From Zetaproteobacteria bacterium CG06_land_8_20_14_3_00_59_53 (GTDB taxonomy: Bacteria > Pseudomonadota > Zetaproteobacteria > Mariprofundales > Mariprofundaceae): 64,000 nt of DNA. The notes under the pieces were generated by a model. That model was given only the letters and a program-made list of their open reading frames with translations, was not told where the DNA came from and made no database searches. The stretch covers positions 24,070-88,069 of the forward strand of contig PEWE01000006.1 of the NCBI GenBank assembly GCA_002779605.1. The letters are read 5' to 3'. The position numbers and the translations under genes were made by a program. Positions 44,259 through 52,667 of this stretch are shown piece by piece (the stretch's first letter is position 1; every line of letters starts with the position of its first letter).

Positions 44259-46494
44259 TTAATGCCTCTGCCCGCGCGCTTTCCGGCATGATCAGTGTGA
44301 CATTGATCAGGCCGCGCACCGGATCGGTGGCATCGATGCGCACCTTCACTTCGTCGCCCAGTTGCCAGGCATGGCCGCTGCGTCTGGAAACCAGCCGGTG
44401 GCCGCTTTCGTCGAGTTCGTAAGGACCCTCCAGCATTTCGCTGGGCATGCCGCACTCGGCCAGCGACTCCTGCAATTCGAAGAAGATGCGGCGTTGCGTC
44501 ATGCCGGAAATGCGGGCTTCCATCTCGCGACCGACATCCTTGCTATGGTACAGCGCAGCCAGCATGGCCTGCACATCCCATTCGGCGCGCTGCTGTTTGC
44601 GTTCCTGCTGCGAGGTCTGCAGGCCGATGGCCTCCAGCTTGGCCAGTGGCTGCACCTTGTCCGGAATCTGTTTGTTGATCAAAGCCTTCAGGCGGCGGTG
44701 CACGGTGAGATCGGCGTAGCGGCGGATGGGGCTGGTGAAATGGCAGTAGCTTTCATAGGCCAGGCCGAAATGCCCGTCGTTCTCCGTGGTGTAGCGCGCC
44801 TGCTGCATCGAGCGCAGCACCATGCGCTGCAGGGGATGGGCAAACGGCTTGTCCACGGCCTGTTCGAGCACGAACTGCACATCGCCGGGGCGCACCTTGG
44901 ATTCCTTGTCGGCCACCTTGGGCAGCTTCACGAACAGCCCGAAGGGCAGCAGGAACTCGTTGAGCGCCTCGATGGACTGGCGTTTCGGCTGCGGATGCAC
45001 GCGGTAGAGCAGCGGGCAGTGGTGCGTATCCATGTATTCGGCCACGGCGGTATTGGCGGCCAGCATCATCTCTTCGATCAGGTGGTGGGCGATGTTGCGT
45101 TCATCCGAATTCATGCGGGCCACGCTGCCTTCATGCAGCACGGCGCGCACCTCGGGCACATCCAGATCGAGTGCACCGCGACGTTTGCGCTTCTTGGCGA
45201 GTTCCGCAAAAAGCAGCGCCGCACAATCCAGCATCTCACGCAGACCCTCCTCGGGGACGCTTGATGCATCACGCTCCTGCAACCAGGCCGAGGCCTGCGT
45301 ATAGGTCAACCTTGCTCTGGAATGGATCACGGCGGTGTACATGCGCGCCGTGCGCTGGCGTCCGGCGACATCGAAACGCATGCGCGCCACCATGGCCAGC
45401 CGGTCCACCCTGGGGTTCAGCGAGCACAGTCCGTTGGACAGCTTCTCCGGCAGCATCGGAATCACCCGGTCCGGGAAATAGAAGGAATTGCTGCGCTCCA
45501 GCGCCTCGGCATCCATGGCCGAGTGCGGCAACACATAGTGCGACACATCGGCGATCGCCACCCAGGCCTCGAAGCCGTCACCGCGTGACTGCACGCAGAT
45601 GGCATCGTCGAAGTCGCGTGCGGTCTCGCCGTCGATGGTCACGAACGGCAGATGGCGCAGGTCCAGCCGGCCTTCGAGGTCGGCTTCCTGCACCTTGTCG
45701 GGCAGGGCATTAGCTTCGCGCTCCACGGCTTCGGGGAAACAATCGGGAAGTTGCAGCTCGCTGATCACCAGATCAATCAACGATGCCGGATCGGTGACAT
45801 CGCCCAGTACCTCGAGCACCTTGCCGCGCAGCGGGTTCTTGCCGCGCTGCAGCTCGATGCGCACCCAGTCACCATCGGCGGCTTTGGCTGCATCGGCAGT
45901 GCCGATCAGGATGCCTTGCGGCATGCGCCTGGAGCGCGGCTGCACCATGCCGATGCCGCGCTGCAGCGAGAACTGGCCGATGATGATGTTATTGGCTTCC
46001 TTGACGATACGCACCAGCTCGGCGGATTCACGACCGCGCGAGAAGCTCAGCCTCACCTCCACCTCATCGCCGTGCATCAGGCTGCGCATCTCCTCATGCG
46101 GCAGGAACAATCCCTTTTCACGCCCCTCTACATCGACAAAGCCGAAGCCGTCGGGATGGGCCGATACGATGCCGGTGAAAAGCTTGCCGCTGCGCGCGCC
46201 TTCGGCACGGCCCCGCGTACCGTATTCGCGCTCCCTGTAGCTGCGTCCGGAGCGCTCTGCTGCAGCGCCCCGCGTGCCGTGATTGGGCTTTTTACCGCCC
46301 CATGCGCCCTGACCCGAAGATGTGTCGCTCGTACCCTCGTTTTTTTCAGTGCTGCGACCGCTGTGCGGCGAGCGGCTTCCCGAACGTTTCTTCTGCTCGG
46401 CAGCGGCCCAGGGGGATACCTCGGACTGCCGGTTTGCGCGTTTTCCGCGATGCTCCGGTTTGCTTCTGTCCGGGCTTGTTTTCTTTCTTGACAC
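44245..46494 (-). CDS. rnr: Ribonuclease R
   Basis: It starts at GTG 46494 with GGAG eight bases upstream. The 749-residue protein has a basic, Ser/Gly-rich N-terminal extension of about 105 residues, then cold-shock domains (PDGFGFVDVEGREKGLFLP) and the RNB domain with FVTIDGETARDFDDAI, the Asp metal site. A C-terminal S1 domain (LGDEVKVRIDATDPVRGLINV) ends it. RNase R degrades structured RNA 3' to 5'. The unstructured N-terminal arm is longer than usual and resembles RNA-binding tails. rsuA follows with overlap. Confidence 0.95.
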   Translation of the reverse strand: MSRKKTSPDRSKPEHRGKRANRQSEVSPWAAAEQKKRSGSRSPHSGRSTEKNEGTSDTSSGQGAWGGKKPNHGTRGAAAERSGRSYREREYGTRGRAEGARSGKLFTGIVSAHPDGFGFVDVEGREKGLFLPHEEMRSLMHGDEVEVRLSFSRGRESAELVRIVKEANNIIIGQFSLQRGIGMVQPRSRRMPQGILIGTADAAKAADGDWVRIELQRGKNPLRGKVLEVLGDVTDPASLIDLVISELQLPDCFPEAVEREANALPDKVQEADLEGRLDLRHLPFVTIDGETARDFDDAICVQSRGDGFEAWVAIADVSHYVLPHSAMDAEALERSNSFYFPDRVIPMLPEKLSNGLCSLNPRVDRLAMVARMRFDVAGRQRTARMYTAVIHSRARLTYTQASAWLQERDASSVPEEGLREMLDCAALLFAELAKKRKRRGALDLDVPEVRAVLHEGSVARMNSDERNIAHHLIEEMMLAANTAVAEYMDTHHCPLLYRVHPQPKRQSIEALNEFLLPFGLFVKLPKVADKESKVRPGDVQFVLEQAVDKPFAHPLQRMVLRSMQQARYTTENDGHFGLAYESYCHFTSPIRRYADLTVHRRLKALINKQIPDKVQPLAKLEAIGLQTSQQERKQQRAEWDVQAMLAALYHSKDVGREMEARISGMTQRRIFFELQESLAECGMPSEMLEGPYELDESGHRLVSRRSGHAWQLGDEVKVRIDATDPVRGLINVTLIMPESARAEALNDRS

Positions 46495-46515
46495 GTAGTT
46501 GCTCCATCCTATGAT
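46488..46515 (+). promoter_or_regulatory. Sigma-70 promoter of tRNA-Leu
   Basis: TTGACA at 46488-46493 (perfect) and TATGAT at 46510-46515 (5/6) are 16 bases apart. The -35 box covers the start codon of divergent rnr, so the two genes share this short stretch. Confidence 0.75.
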
Positions 46516-46557
46516 TCGCGCCTCGCAGATACCTACCGGCTGCGGGGTTTGATAAAT

Positions 46558-46644
<87 letters not shown>

Positions 46645-46686
46645 TTAAAACGCTGGGATTCATGATGATGGATCCTCAGTTCTTCA

Positions 46687-46724
46687 AAAAGGCCCGGTGC
46701 GCAAGCGTCGGGCCTTTTACTTTT
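46687..46724 (+). terminator. Terminator after tRNA-Leu
   Basis: AAAAGGCCCG at 46688-46697 pairs perfectly with CGGGCCTTTT at 46710-46719, and another T run follows. Confidence 0.88.
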
Positions 46725-46876
46725 TTCCTCGAACGCCGCGCACTATGCGCTATTAGCCGGCAAATGAAAACCGGAATGGCGGCAGGGGCGGGGTTTCTGC
46801 GTCTTGCCTGCATGCCGGTGATTGCCCATCATGCCCGCCGGCTATCATGGCCGTCTTGAAAGCAGAGAGGTTTCCC

Positions 46877-48280
46877 ATGTCACGCAGTGAGGATGATGCA
46901 AGCGCAATGAATGCCATGGAGCGCCGCTCGGCGATGTCCCTGGCGGGCATCTTCGGTCTGCGCATGCTCGGGCTGTTCCTGATCCTGCCGGTGTTCGCCC
47001 CGTATGCGCATGGCCTTGAGGGTGCGGCGGAGAGTCCGATGCTGGTCGGTCTGGCGCTCGGTGCCTACGGCCTGACCCAGGCTGTTCTGCAGATCCCCTT
47101 CGGCATGATGTCCGATCGCTTCGGGCGCAAGCCTGTGATCGCTGCAGGCATGCTGCTGTTTGCCATCGGTTCGGTGATTGCCGCGATGTCCGATTCCATC
47201 ACCGGTGTATTGATCGGTCGTATCATTCAGGGTTCGGGTGCGGTGGCCGCTGCGGTGATCGCGCTGACCGCCGATCTGACCCGTGAAGAACACCGTACCA
47301 AGGCCATGGCGATGATCGGTATGACCATCGGCGTTTCCTTTACGATCTCGATGGTTCTCGGCCCCTTGCTGGGTGGCTCGATCGGCGTGGACGGCATCTT
47401 CTGGCTGACCGGTGCGATGGCCCTGTTCTCGATTCTCTTCCTTTATCTGGTGGTGCCCGACCCCAAGCGTCAGGTGCATCATCGCGATGCCGAGGTGACC
47501 GCAGGTATGTTCACCTCGGTGCTGCGCAACACCGAATTGCTGCGCCTGGATTTCGGTGTGTTCGTGCTGCATGCGGGGCTGACGGCGATGTTCGTGGTGC
47601 TTCCGATGGTGCTGATGGATCCGGCTCATCCGTTGCTGCAGAGCGCAGATCAATGGAAGTTGTATCTGCCGGTGATGGGCGGTGCCTTTCTGCTGATGAT
47701 TCCTCTGGTGATCATCGCCGAAGCCAGACGCAAGATGAAACAGGTGTTTGTTTCGGCCATTCTGATGCTGGTGCTCAGTCTGTGCCTGTTGTCCCTCAAC
47801 AACCACTCGCTGGTCATGATCGCCACGGCACTGGCCATCTTCTTTATCGGCTTCAATGCGCTTGAAGCCACGCTCCCTTCACTGATCTCCAAGATCGCCC
47901 CGGCCTCGGCCAAAGGCACGGCGGTCGGCGTGTTCAATACCTGCCAGTTCTTCGGTGCCTTTGTCGGCGGCATGCTGGGTGGCCTGATGTATCAGCCTGC
48001 AGAGCATAATGAGGCTCAGGCCTTCATGACCATTGCCGGTCTGCTGGGTCTGTGGATGCTGGTCGCTTTGTTCATGCCGCAGCCGCGCCATGTGGCCACC
48101 CGCATGCTGCATATCGAGGCCACGGATGATGCTGCCATCGCGGCTTTGCGCACACGCCTGCTGGCTGTCGAGGGCGTGGTCGAGGTTGAATTGTATGCCG
48201 ACGAGCAGACCGCCTACTGCAAGGTGGACAGCAAGCGGCTTGATGCTGATGCCTTGCGGTTGGCAGCACAGGCCGGTTAG
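46877..48280 (+). CDS. yajR: YajR-type MFS transporter with C-terminal YAM domain
   Basis: The start at 46877 (MSRSEDDA) lies after AGAGAGG. The 467-residue protein has 12 TM helices with the MFS motif A in GMMSDRFGRKPVI and motif B-like RIIQGSGAVAAAVIALTADL. The last 65 residues (HVATRMLHIEATDDAAIAAL and following) form a ferredoxin-like soluble domain, the YAM domain that distinguishes YajR. It is a proton-coupled exporter whose substrate is unknown. It heads a row with yqhA and a K+ channel. Confidence 0.85.
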   Translation: MSRSEDDASAMNAMERRSAMSLAGIFGLRMLGLFLILPVFAPYAHGLEGAAESPMLVGLALGAYGLTQAVLQIPFGMMSDRFGRKPVIAAGMLLFAIGSVIAAMSDSITGVLIGRIIQGSGAVAAAVIALTADLTREEHRTKAMAMIGMTIGVSFTISMVLGPLLGGSIGVDGIFWLTGAMALFSILFLYLVVPDPKRQVHHRDAEVTAGMFTSVLRNTELLRLDFGVFVLHAGLTAMFVVLPMVLMDPAHPLLQSADQWKLYLPVMGGAFLLMIPLVIIAEARRKMKQVFVSAILMLVLSLCLLSLNNHSLVMIATALAIFFIGFNALEATLPSLISKIAPASAKGTAVGVFNTCQFFGAFVGGMLGGLMYQPAEHNEAQAFMTIAGLLGLWMLVALFMPQPRHVATRMLHIEATDDAAIAALRTRLLAVEGVVEVELYADEQTAYCKVDSKRLDADALRLAAQAG

Positions 48281-48314
48281 GCTGTAGCATCTGCATAAAC
48301 TGGGAGGGCTTGAG

Positions 48315-48848
48315 ATGGATAAGAGTCAGGGAATCGTTGAAAAGTCATTCGAGTGGTTTCTTTGGAACAGCCGCTTTGTTGTGATTCTGGCCGTGTTGTC
48401 GTCGATGATCGGCATGCTGCTGCTGTTTTTCATGGCCGCCGAAAGCATGGTGCATCTGGCCTGGGAGTTCACCGAGATGACCTTCATGGGTGTGGCGAAT
48501 CCTGAATTCCATACCGATGCGGTCGGGCAGATCATCTCCGCGGTCGATGACTTCCTGCTCGGCACCGTGCTGCTGATCTTCGCACTCGGCCTGTATGAGC
48601 TGTTTATCAGCAAGATCGATATCGCGCATGCTGATGACAACGCCAGCAACATCCTGATGATCAACAGTCTGGATGATCTGAAGGACAGACTCGCCAAGGT
48701 CGTGCTGATGATCCTGGTGGTGGCCTTCTTCAAGAATGTTCTGCATGTCACCTTCGACAACCCGCTGAACATCCTGTACATGGGTATCGGCATCCTGATG
48801 GTCTCGCTGTCCATCTACTTCACCCACAAGTCCGGCGATAAGCACTAG
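48315..48848 (+). CDS. yqhA: YqhA family membrane protein (UPF0114)
   Basis: The 177-residue protein has four TM helices at about 22-42, 75-95, 130-146 and 150-167. FEWFLWNSRFVVILAVLSS and AVDDFLLGTVLLIFALGLYELFISK are UPF0114 hallmarks. E. coli YqhA is 164 residues and of unknown function, though a channel role was proposed. The stop is two bases before the K+ channel gene, so they are translated together. Confidence 0.85.
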   Translation: MDKSQGIVEKSFEWFLWNSRFVVILAVLSSMIGMLLLFFMAAESMVHLAWEFTEMTFMGVANPEFHTDAVGQIISAVDDFLLGTVLLIFALGLYELFISKIDIAHADDNASNILMINSLDDLKDRLAKVVLMILVVAFFKNVLHVTFDNPLNILYMGIGILMVSLSIYFTHKSGDKH

Positions 48849-48850
48849 GG

Positions 48851-49567
48851 ATGAAGTTCCTTGCCACCGACTGGCGGAAGAGGGCGCTTGATGTGCTGCT
48901 CTTCCTGCTCACGATCGGTTCGGTGGTTGGTTCGTTCTGGGAAGGCATTCCAGACTGGATGCAGATGACAGCACTGATCATCTTCGTGCTGCTGTTCGCC
49001 ATCCGCTGGCGTATTGACGACAACCGGCGTCGCTATATCCGCGAGAACTGGTTCGATCTGGTATTAGTGGTGCTGCTGGCCTCACCCGTCCTGCGCCTGT
49101 TCACAGCCCTGCGCTTCGTCAAACTGATGCCCGCCCTGAAATTCGGAGCGATTCTCAGCCGCAACCGCAAGCGCATCCTGAAGTTGGTACTCTTATCGCG
49201 TGACAGCTTCCCGATCGCCATGGCACTTATCTTCGGCATGGTGTTCGTCTTCGGAGCCAGTACGTATCTGCTGGAGCACAACACCAATCCGGCCTTCGGC
49301 GACATCCACGACGGCCTGTGGTGGGCCTTTGTCACCCTGACCACCGTGGGCTACGGCGATATCGTGCCGCAAACCGGGGCAGGGCGGATCGTCGCCGTGA
49401 TGCTGATGCTGTTCGGCATCGCCGTGTATTCCCTGATGATCGCCAACCTGACGCATTACCTCGAAACCATCGATCGTGACCACAACCAGACCGTCGATCC
49501 CGCCATCCTAGAAGCCCCGATTCCGGTCAGCGATGTGGACCCGTCCCCGACCGAGCGCAACGACTGA
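48851..49567 (+). CDS. Voltage-gated-type potassium channel
   Basis: The 238-residue protein has an N-terminal voltage-sensor-like part (TM helices about 14-30, 38-52, 68-85) with basic residues in LRLFTALRFVKLMPALK. The pore loop WWAFVTLTTVGYGDIVP has the K+ selectivity filter TVGYGD at 165-170, followed by the inner helix. There is no cytosolic RCK domain. Together with yqhA and the trk genes it shows that this region has several K+ pathways. Confidence 0.88.
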   Translation: MKFLATDWRKRALDVLLFLLTIGSVVGSFWEGIPDWMQMTALIIFVLLFAIRWRIDDNRRRYIRENWFDLVLVVLLASPVLRLFTALRFVKLMPALKFGAILSRNRKRILKLVLLSRDSFPIAMALIFGMVFVFGASTYLLEHNTNPAFGDIHDGLWWAFVTLTTVGYGDIVPQTGAGRIVAVMLMLFGIAVYSLMIANLTHYLETIDRDHNQTVDPAILEAPIPVSDVDPSPTERND

Positions 49568-49702
49568 CAGACCGATTCCGGCCAATAGGCAGACGTTCGC
49601 TGTGCACTTATGAAGAGTGCGACAAATTGTCCTATTGAAAAAAACCTGCCACAATAGAAATGTAAAGGTCTCGCATGATGCAATGAATGCTTCGGAGATG
49701 CC

Positions 49703-49909
49703 ATGCGCTGCTACGAGTACCTTAAATGCGGCCAGACCGGGTGCCCCCTGTACGGCAGGGAGGACGGGCCCCAGTGCTGGGAGGTTGCTGCAACGCTATG
49801 CCTCCACCATGTGATTGAAGAGGTCAGGCAGGAACACGCTGATCTGGAGAAAAAAGAAACCTGCAAACTTTGGGGCTGTCTATATTACAGGGCAGCGAAT
49901 CCCGAGTAA
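49703..49909 (+). CDS. Small Cys-rich protein resembling the two-CW domain
   Basis: The 68-residue protein has seven cysteines in MRCYEYLKCGQTGCPLYG, PQCWEVAATLC and TCKLWGCLYY. The C-x5-C-x4-C pattern, followed by CWE and a C-terminal CxxxxC, resembles two-CW zinc- or iron-sulfur-binding mini-proteins. A helix (VIEEVRQEHADLEKK) separates the two Cys groups. RBS GGAG is six bases upstream. It is followed by znu genes on the other strand and could bind zinc; this is inferred. Confidence 0.6.
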   Translation: MRCYEYLKCGQTGCPLYGREDGPQCWEVAATLCLHHVIEEVRQEHADLEKKETCKLWGCLYYRAANPE

Positions 49910-49967
49910 TTTCTCTACCCGGAACATTTCTCAGAACGATGAGCATTGCCGGTTAAGCAACCCTATT

Positions 49968-50020
49968 GGGCACATGCTGTTGATGTGCCCGCAGTGTTGA
50001 GGCGGGGTTGAGTCTCAACC
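49968..50020. repeat. Two palindromes downstream of the metal permease gene
   Basis: GGGCACAT (49968-49975) and ATGTGCCC (49983-49990) form an 8-bp stem with loop GCTGTTG. A 15-base palindrome, GGTTGAGTCTCAACC, follows at 50006-50020. Neither has a T run. They lie in the convergent gap after the Cys-rich gene and may take part in 3' end formation of the znu mRNA. Confidence 0.5.
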
Positions 50021-50060
50021 GCAGCATCCATCAACGGGGGCTGTTTCCGGATGGAAATGC

Positions 50061-50888
50061 TCAGTGGCTTTGGCCGGCTTTGCGGTGGTGGAGGAGCCAG
50101 TGCGCACTGCGGCTGACGAGGAAAACGGCACATAGCAGCAGAACGACCGTGGCACCGGAGGGCAGATCGTGGAGGTAGGAAACATACAGGCCCAGCCAGG
50201 TGCCGGCGAGCGACAGGGCGAGGCTGAGCAGCCACATGGAGAGCAGGCCGCGGCCCCATAGCCAGGCACTGGCGGCGGGGAGCACAAGCATGCCTGCGGT
50301 GAGCACAATACCGGCGAGCTTCACACACATCACCACCGTAAGGCCCACAATTGCATAGAGCATCAGGCGGTAAGCCTGCACCGGCAGGCCCATGGCGCGC
50401 ATGCTGGCGGCATCGAAGGCCATCGCCCACCACGGGCGGGCGGCGACGAGCAGGGCCAGCAGCACCGGAACGCTGCCGCAGATCAACCAGAATCTGTCCT
50501 GTTCCGATACCATCAGGATATTGCCGAACAGCAGGCCGAACAGATCCACCTCATGTTTACTCGCGCCGGAGAGCAGCACGATGCCGAGCGCCATGGCGCC
50601 GGCGAACAGCACGCCGGTGGCGGCATCTTCATTCATGCCTCTTTGCGGGGATATCACGCCGAGAAGCAGTGCCACCACCACGGCGGAGACTGCGGCGGTA
50701 GGCAGCAGGGGAAGGGCAAGCACCACGGCGATGCCCAGACCCGCCAGCGTGGCATGCGATACGCCGACAGCCAGAAAGGCCAGACGGTGCGCCAGCACCA
50801 TCACCGACATGCTGGAGGCGACCACCGCGATCAGCGTGGCAGGGCCGAGGGCTTCAAGCATCACCTGGCTTTCGAAGAAGCCGCTCAT
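50061..50888 (-). CDS. znuB: Metal ABC transporter permease (ZnuB-like)
   Basis: The start at 50888 (MSGFFESQVML) has GGAGG seven bases upstream and overlaps the ATPase stop (ATGA). The 275-residue protein has about eight TM helices. LAFLAVGVSHATLAGLGIAV is the ABC-3 family signature, and LVLPAASAWLWGRGLLSM another. It should form the inner-membrane channel for zinc or manganese. It is last in the operon znuA-znuC-znuB. Confidence 0.85.
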   Translation of the reverse strand: MSGFFESQVMLEALGPATLIAVVASSMSVMVLAHRLAFLAVGVSHATLAGLGIAVVLALPLLPTAAVSAVVVALLLGVISPQRGMNEDAATGVLFAGAMALGIVLLSGASKHEVDLFGLLFGNILMVSEQDRFWLICGSVPVLLALLVAARPWWAMAFDAASMRAMGLPVQAYRLMLYAIVGLTVVMCVKLAGIVLTAGMLVLPAASAWLWGRGLLSMWLLSLALSLAGTWLGLYVSYLHDLPSGATVVLLLCAVFLVSRSAHWLLHHRKAGQSH

Positions 50889-51679
50889 GGCTTGTCCTCC
50901 GGATGAACACAGCCGATGCAGTGCGCATCGTGCGCCACGATATGCATATGCTCGCCGTACATGTCGCGCCACACATGATCCGGAATGGTTTCGCCGCGCA
51001 TGGCATGGTGATGGATCTTTCTGTTCAGACAGGCCACCGAGTTGACGAAATCGCTGATTGCCGCGATGTCGTGCTCCACCATGACCACCGACATGCCGGT
51101 GTCGTCGCACAGCTTGCGCAGCAGTTCATACAGGCTGGCCTGGGCGCGCGCATCAAGGGCTGCGGCCGGTTCGTCGAGCAATAGAATCTTTGGTGAGGAG
51201 ACCAGCGCACGCGCCAGTCGTACACGCTGCTGCTGGCCGCCGGAGAGCGCCCGGAAATCCTTTTCGGCATGCTTCTGCATGCCGGTGAGCGCCAGTGCAT
51301 GGGCGATCTGTTCGTTGTTGCGGCGGGCGAACCACAGCGCCTTGTGATAGTCATCAAGACCCATGCCGACCACATTGCGTACCTTCACCGGCATACTGCT
51401 CATACTCTCCTGCCGCTGCGGCAGGAAACGCACCTGCGAGAGCAGGCGGCGGCGACTGCTGCGCGACAGGCATTCGCCGAACAGATCGACATGTCCGTCG
51501 GAGGCCTGCAACAGGCCGCAGATGATATGCAGCAGGGTGCTTTTGCCCGCGCCGTTGGGACCTACGATGCCGAGAAAATGCCCTGCATCCAGTTGCAGGT
51601 CGATGGTATCGAGGATGCGTGCATCCGCCGGTCCGAAGGACACATGGTTCAGGCGTAGTGCGGGCGGGTTCGCGGCCAT
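50885..51679 (-). CDS. znuC: Metal ABC transporter ATPase (ZnuC-like)
   Basis: I choose ATG 51679 (MAANPPALRL), five bases after the binding-protein stop. The 264-residue ATPase has Walker A GPNGAGKST (40-48), signature LSGGQQQRVRLARAL and Walker B ILLLDEPAAALD. The tail HHHAMRG...HMHIVAHDAHCIGC is rich in His and Cys. E. coli ZnuC has a His-rich tail too, so it may sense zinc. The start has little Shine-Dalgarno, which suggests coupling to the preceding gene. Confidence 0.87.
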   Translation of the reverse strand: MAANPPALRLNHVSFGPADARILDTIDLQLDAGHFLGIVGPNGAGKSTLLHIICGLLQASDGHVDLFGECLSRSSRRRLLSQVRFLPQRQESMSSMPVKVRNVVGMGLDDYHKALWFARRNNEQIAHALALTGMQKHAEKDFRALSGGQQQRVRLARALVSSPKILLLDEPAAALDARAQASLYELLRKLCDDTGMSVVMVEHDIAAISDFVNSVACLNRKIHHHAMRGETIPDHVWRDMYGEHMHIVAHDAHCIGCVHPEDKP

Positions 51680-51684
51680 TGTGT

Positions 51685-52536
51685 TCACTGCGAGGCATGA
51701 CCTGCGAGAAGATCGAGGTTGCGCTGCATCAGTTGCGGCCATGTCATGCCGCAATCGCCCAGCGGGTCGAAGCGCAGCAATTTTACCTCAGCCTCACCGC
51801 GATGCTCGCGCAGCCAGTACAGGGCGCGGTCGGGATGGCGTTGATTGCCCCACAGCACGGCACCCGGGTGCTTGCGCATCAGTTCAAGGGCATTTTCCAG
51901 CTGCCGCGGTCCGATGTCGTCGCCGTGATGGCCGGTTTCCAGCACACCCCATACCGGCACGCCGAATTCTCTCAGCGTCGTCTGCCATGCATTGTGCTGC
52001 ATGATCACGCCGCTCTCATACAGCGGGGCAAGGGCCATGATCCAGGCTGCCTCGACAACCTTGCTGCTGGTCAATGCATGCTCAAGGGCTGCGGCGATCT
52101 GTTCGCTGCGCTGCGGGGAGAGCTTCTGCAGGGTGGCTGCCAGCGCTGGCAACCTGTCGCGCACGGCACGCGGGGAGAGCCATGCATGCCCCTGATCGGG
52201 CCACAGGTCGAATACCTGCTTGTTGCTGCGCAGTCCGGACCAGTGCCGGTCATCATAGGACGAGCGGATCAGCAGATCGGCACCCTTCAACAGCTGCGCC
52301 TGTCGCGGAGTGATCTGGAAATCGTGCGCATCCGCACCCGGAGGCAGCAGGCAGTGCACATCGACATCCGCATCAAGCAGCAGCACCAGCCCGGTCAGCG
52401 GCGGCAGGGTGGTGACGATGCCGCCGGCCGAGGCGGCAGGCATGCAAGCCAGCAGGCAGAGAATCAGGCCGGGGATTCCGCCGGCGAGCCGGAAACAGCT
52501 GAGAGAGAGGAGACGCTGGGCGCGGGTCGGGTTCAT
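51685..52536 (-). CDS. znuA: Metal-binding periplasmic protein (ZnuA-like)
   Basis: The 283-residue precursor has a signal peptide with core IPGLILCLLACMPAASA. Metal ligands expected in this family are His71 (PPGADAHDF), His117 (QGHAWLSP) and His181 (MQHNAW), with an Asp in RFDPLGD. There is no His-rich loop as in many ZnuA. Zinc is the most likely metal; manganese is possible. No clear Shine-Dalgarno precedes the ATG, and an inverted repeat covers the site. It is the first gene of the operon. Confidence 0.82.
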   Translation of the reverse strand: MNPTRAQRLLSLSCFRLAGGIPGLILCLLACMPAASAGGIVTTLPPLTGLVLLLDADVDVHCLLPPGADAHDFQITPRQAQLLKGADLLIRSSYDDRHWSGLRSNKQVFDLWPDQGHAWLSPRAVRDRLPALAATLQKLSPQRSEQIAAALEHALTSSKVVEAAWIMALAPLYESGVIMQHNAWQTTLREFGVPVWGVLETGHHGDDIGPRQLENALELMRKHPGAVLWGNQRHPDRALYWLREHRGEAEVKLLRFDPLGDCGMTWPQLMQRNLDLLAGHASQ

Positions 52537-52543
52537 GGAAGCG

Positions 52544-52562
52544 GCATGCTATGGAAGCATGC
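52544..52562. promoter_or_regulatory. Inverted repeat at the znuA start (possible operator)
   Basis: GCATGCT (52544-52550) and AGCATGC (52556-52562) are perfect complements separated by ATGGA. The site is seven bases upstream of the znuA ATG and in the region shared with the divergent 735-residue gene. It might block ribosome access as a hairpin or bind a repressor. It does not look like a standard Zur box. Confidence 0.4.
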
Positions 52563-52667
52563 AGGCTGCGGCAACGGATGCCTGCGGGTCGCAGACATTG
52601 AAAAAATCCTCGCGGAATGTTTACACAGGCAAAAAAATCGGCAATGCTGGTCATGCAAGGAGTGACC

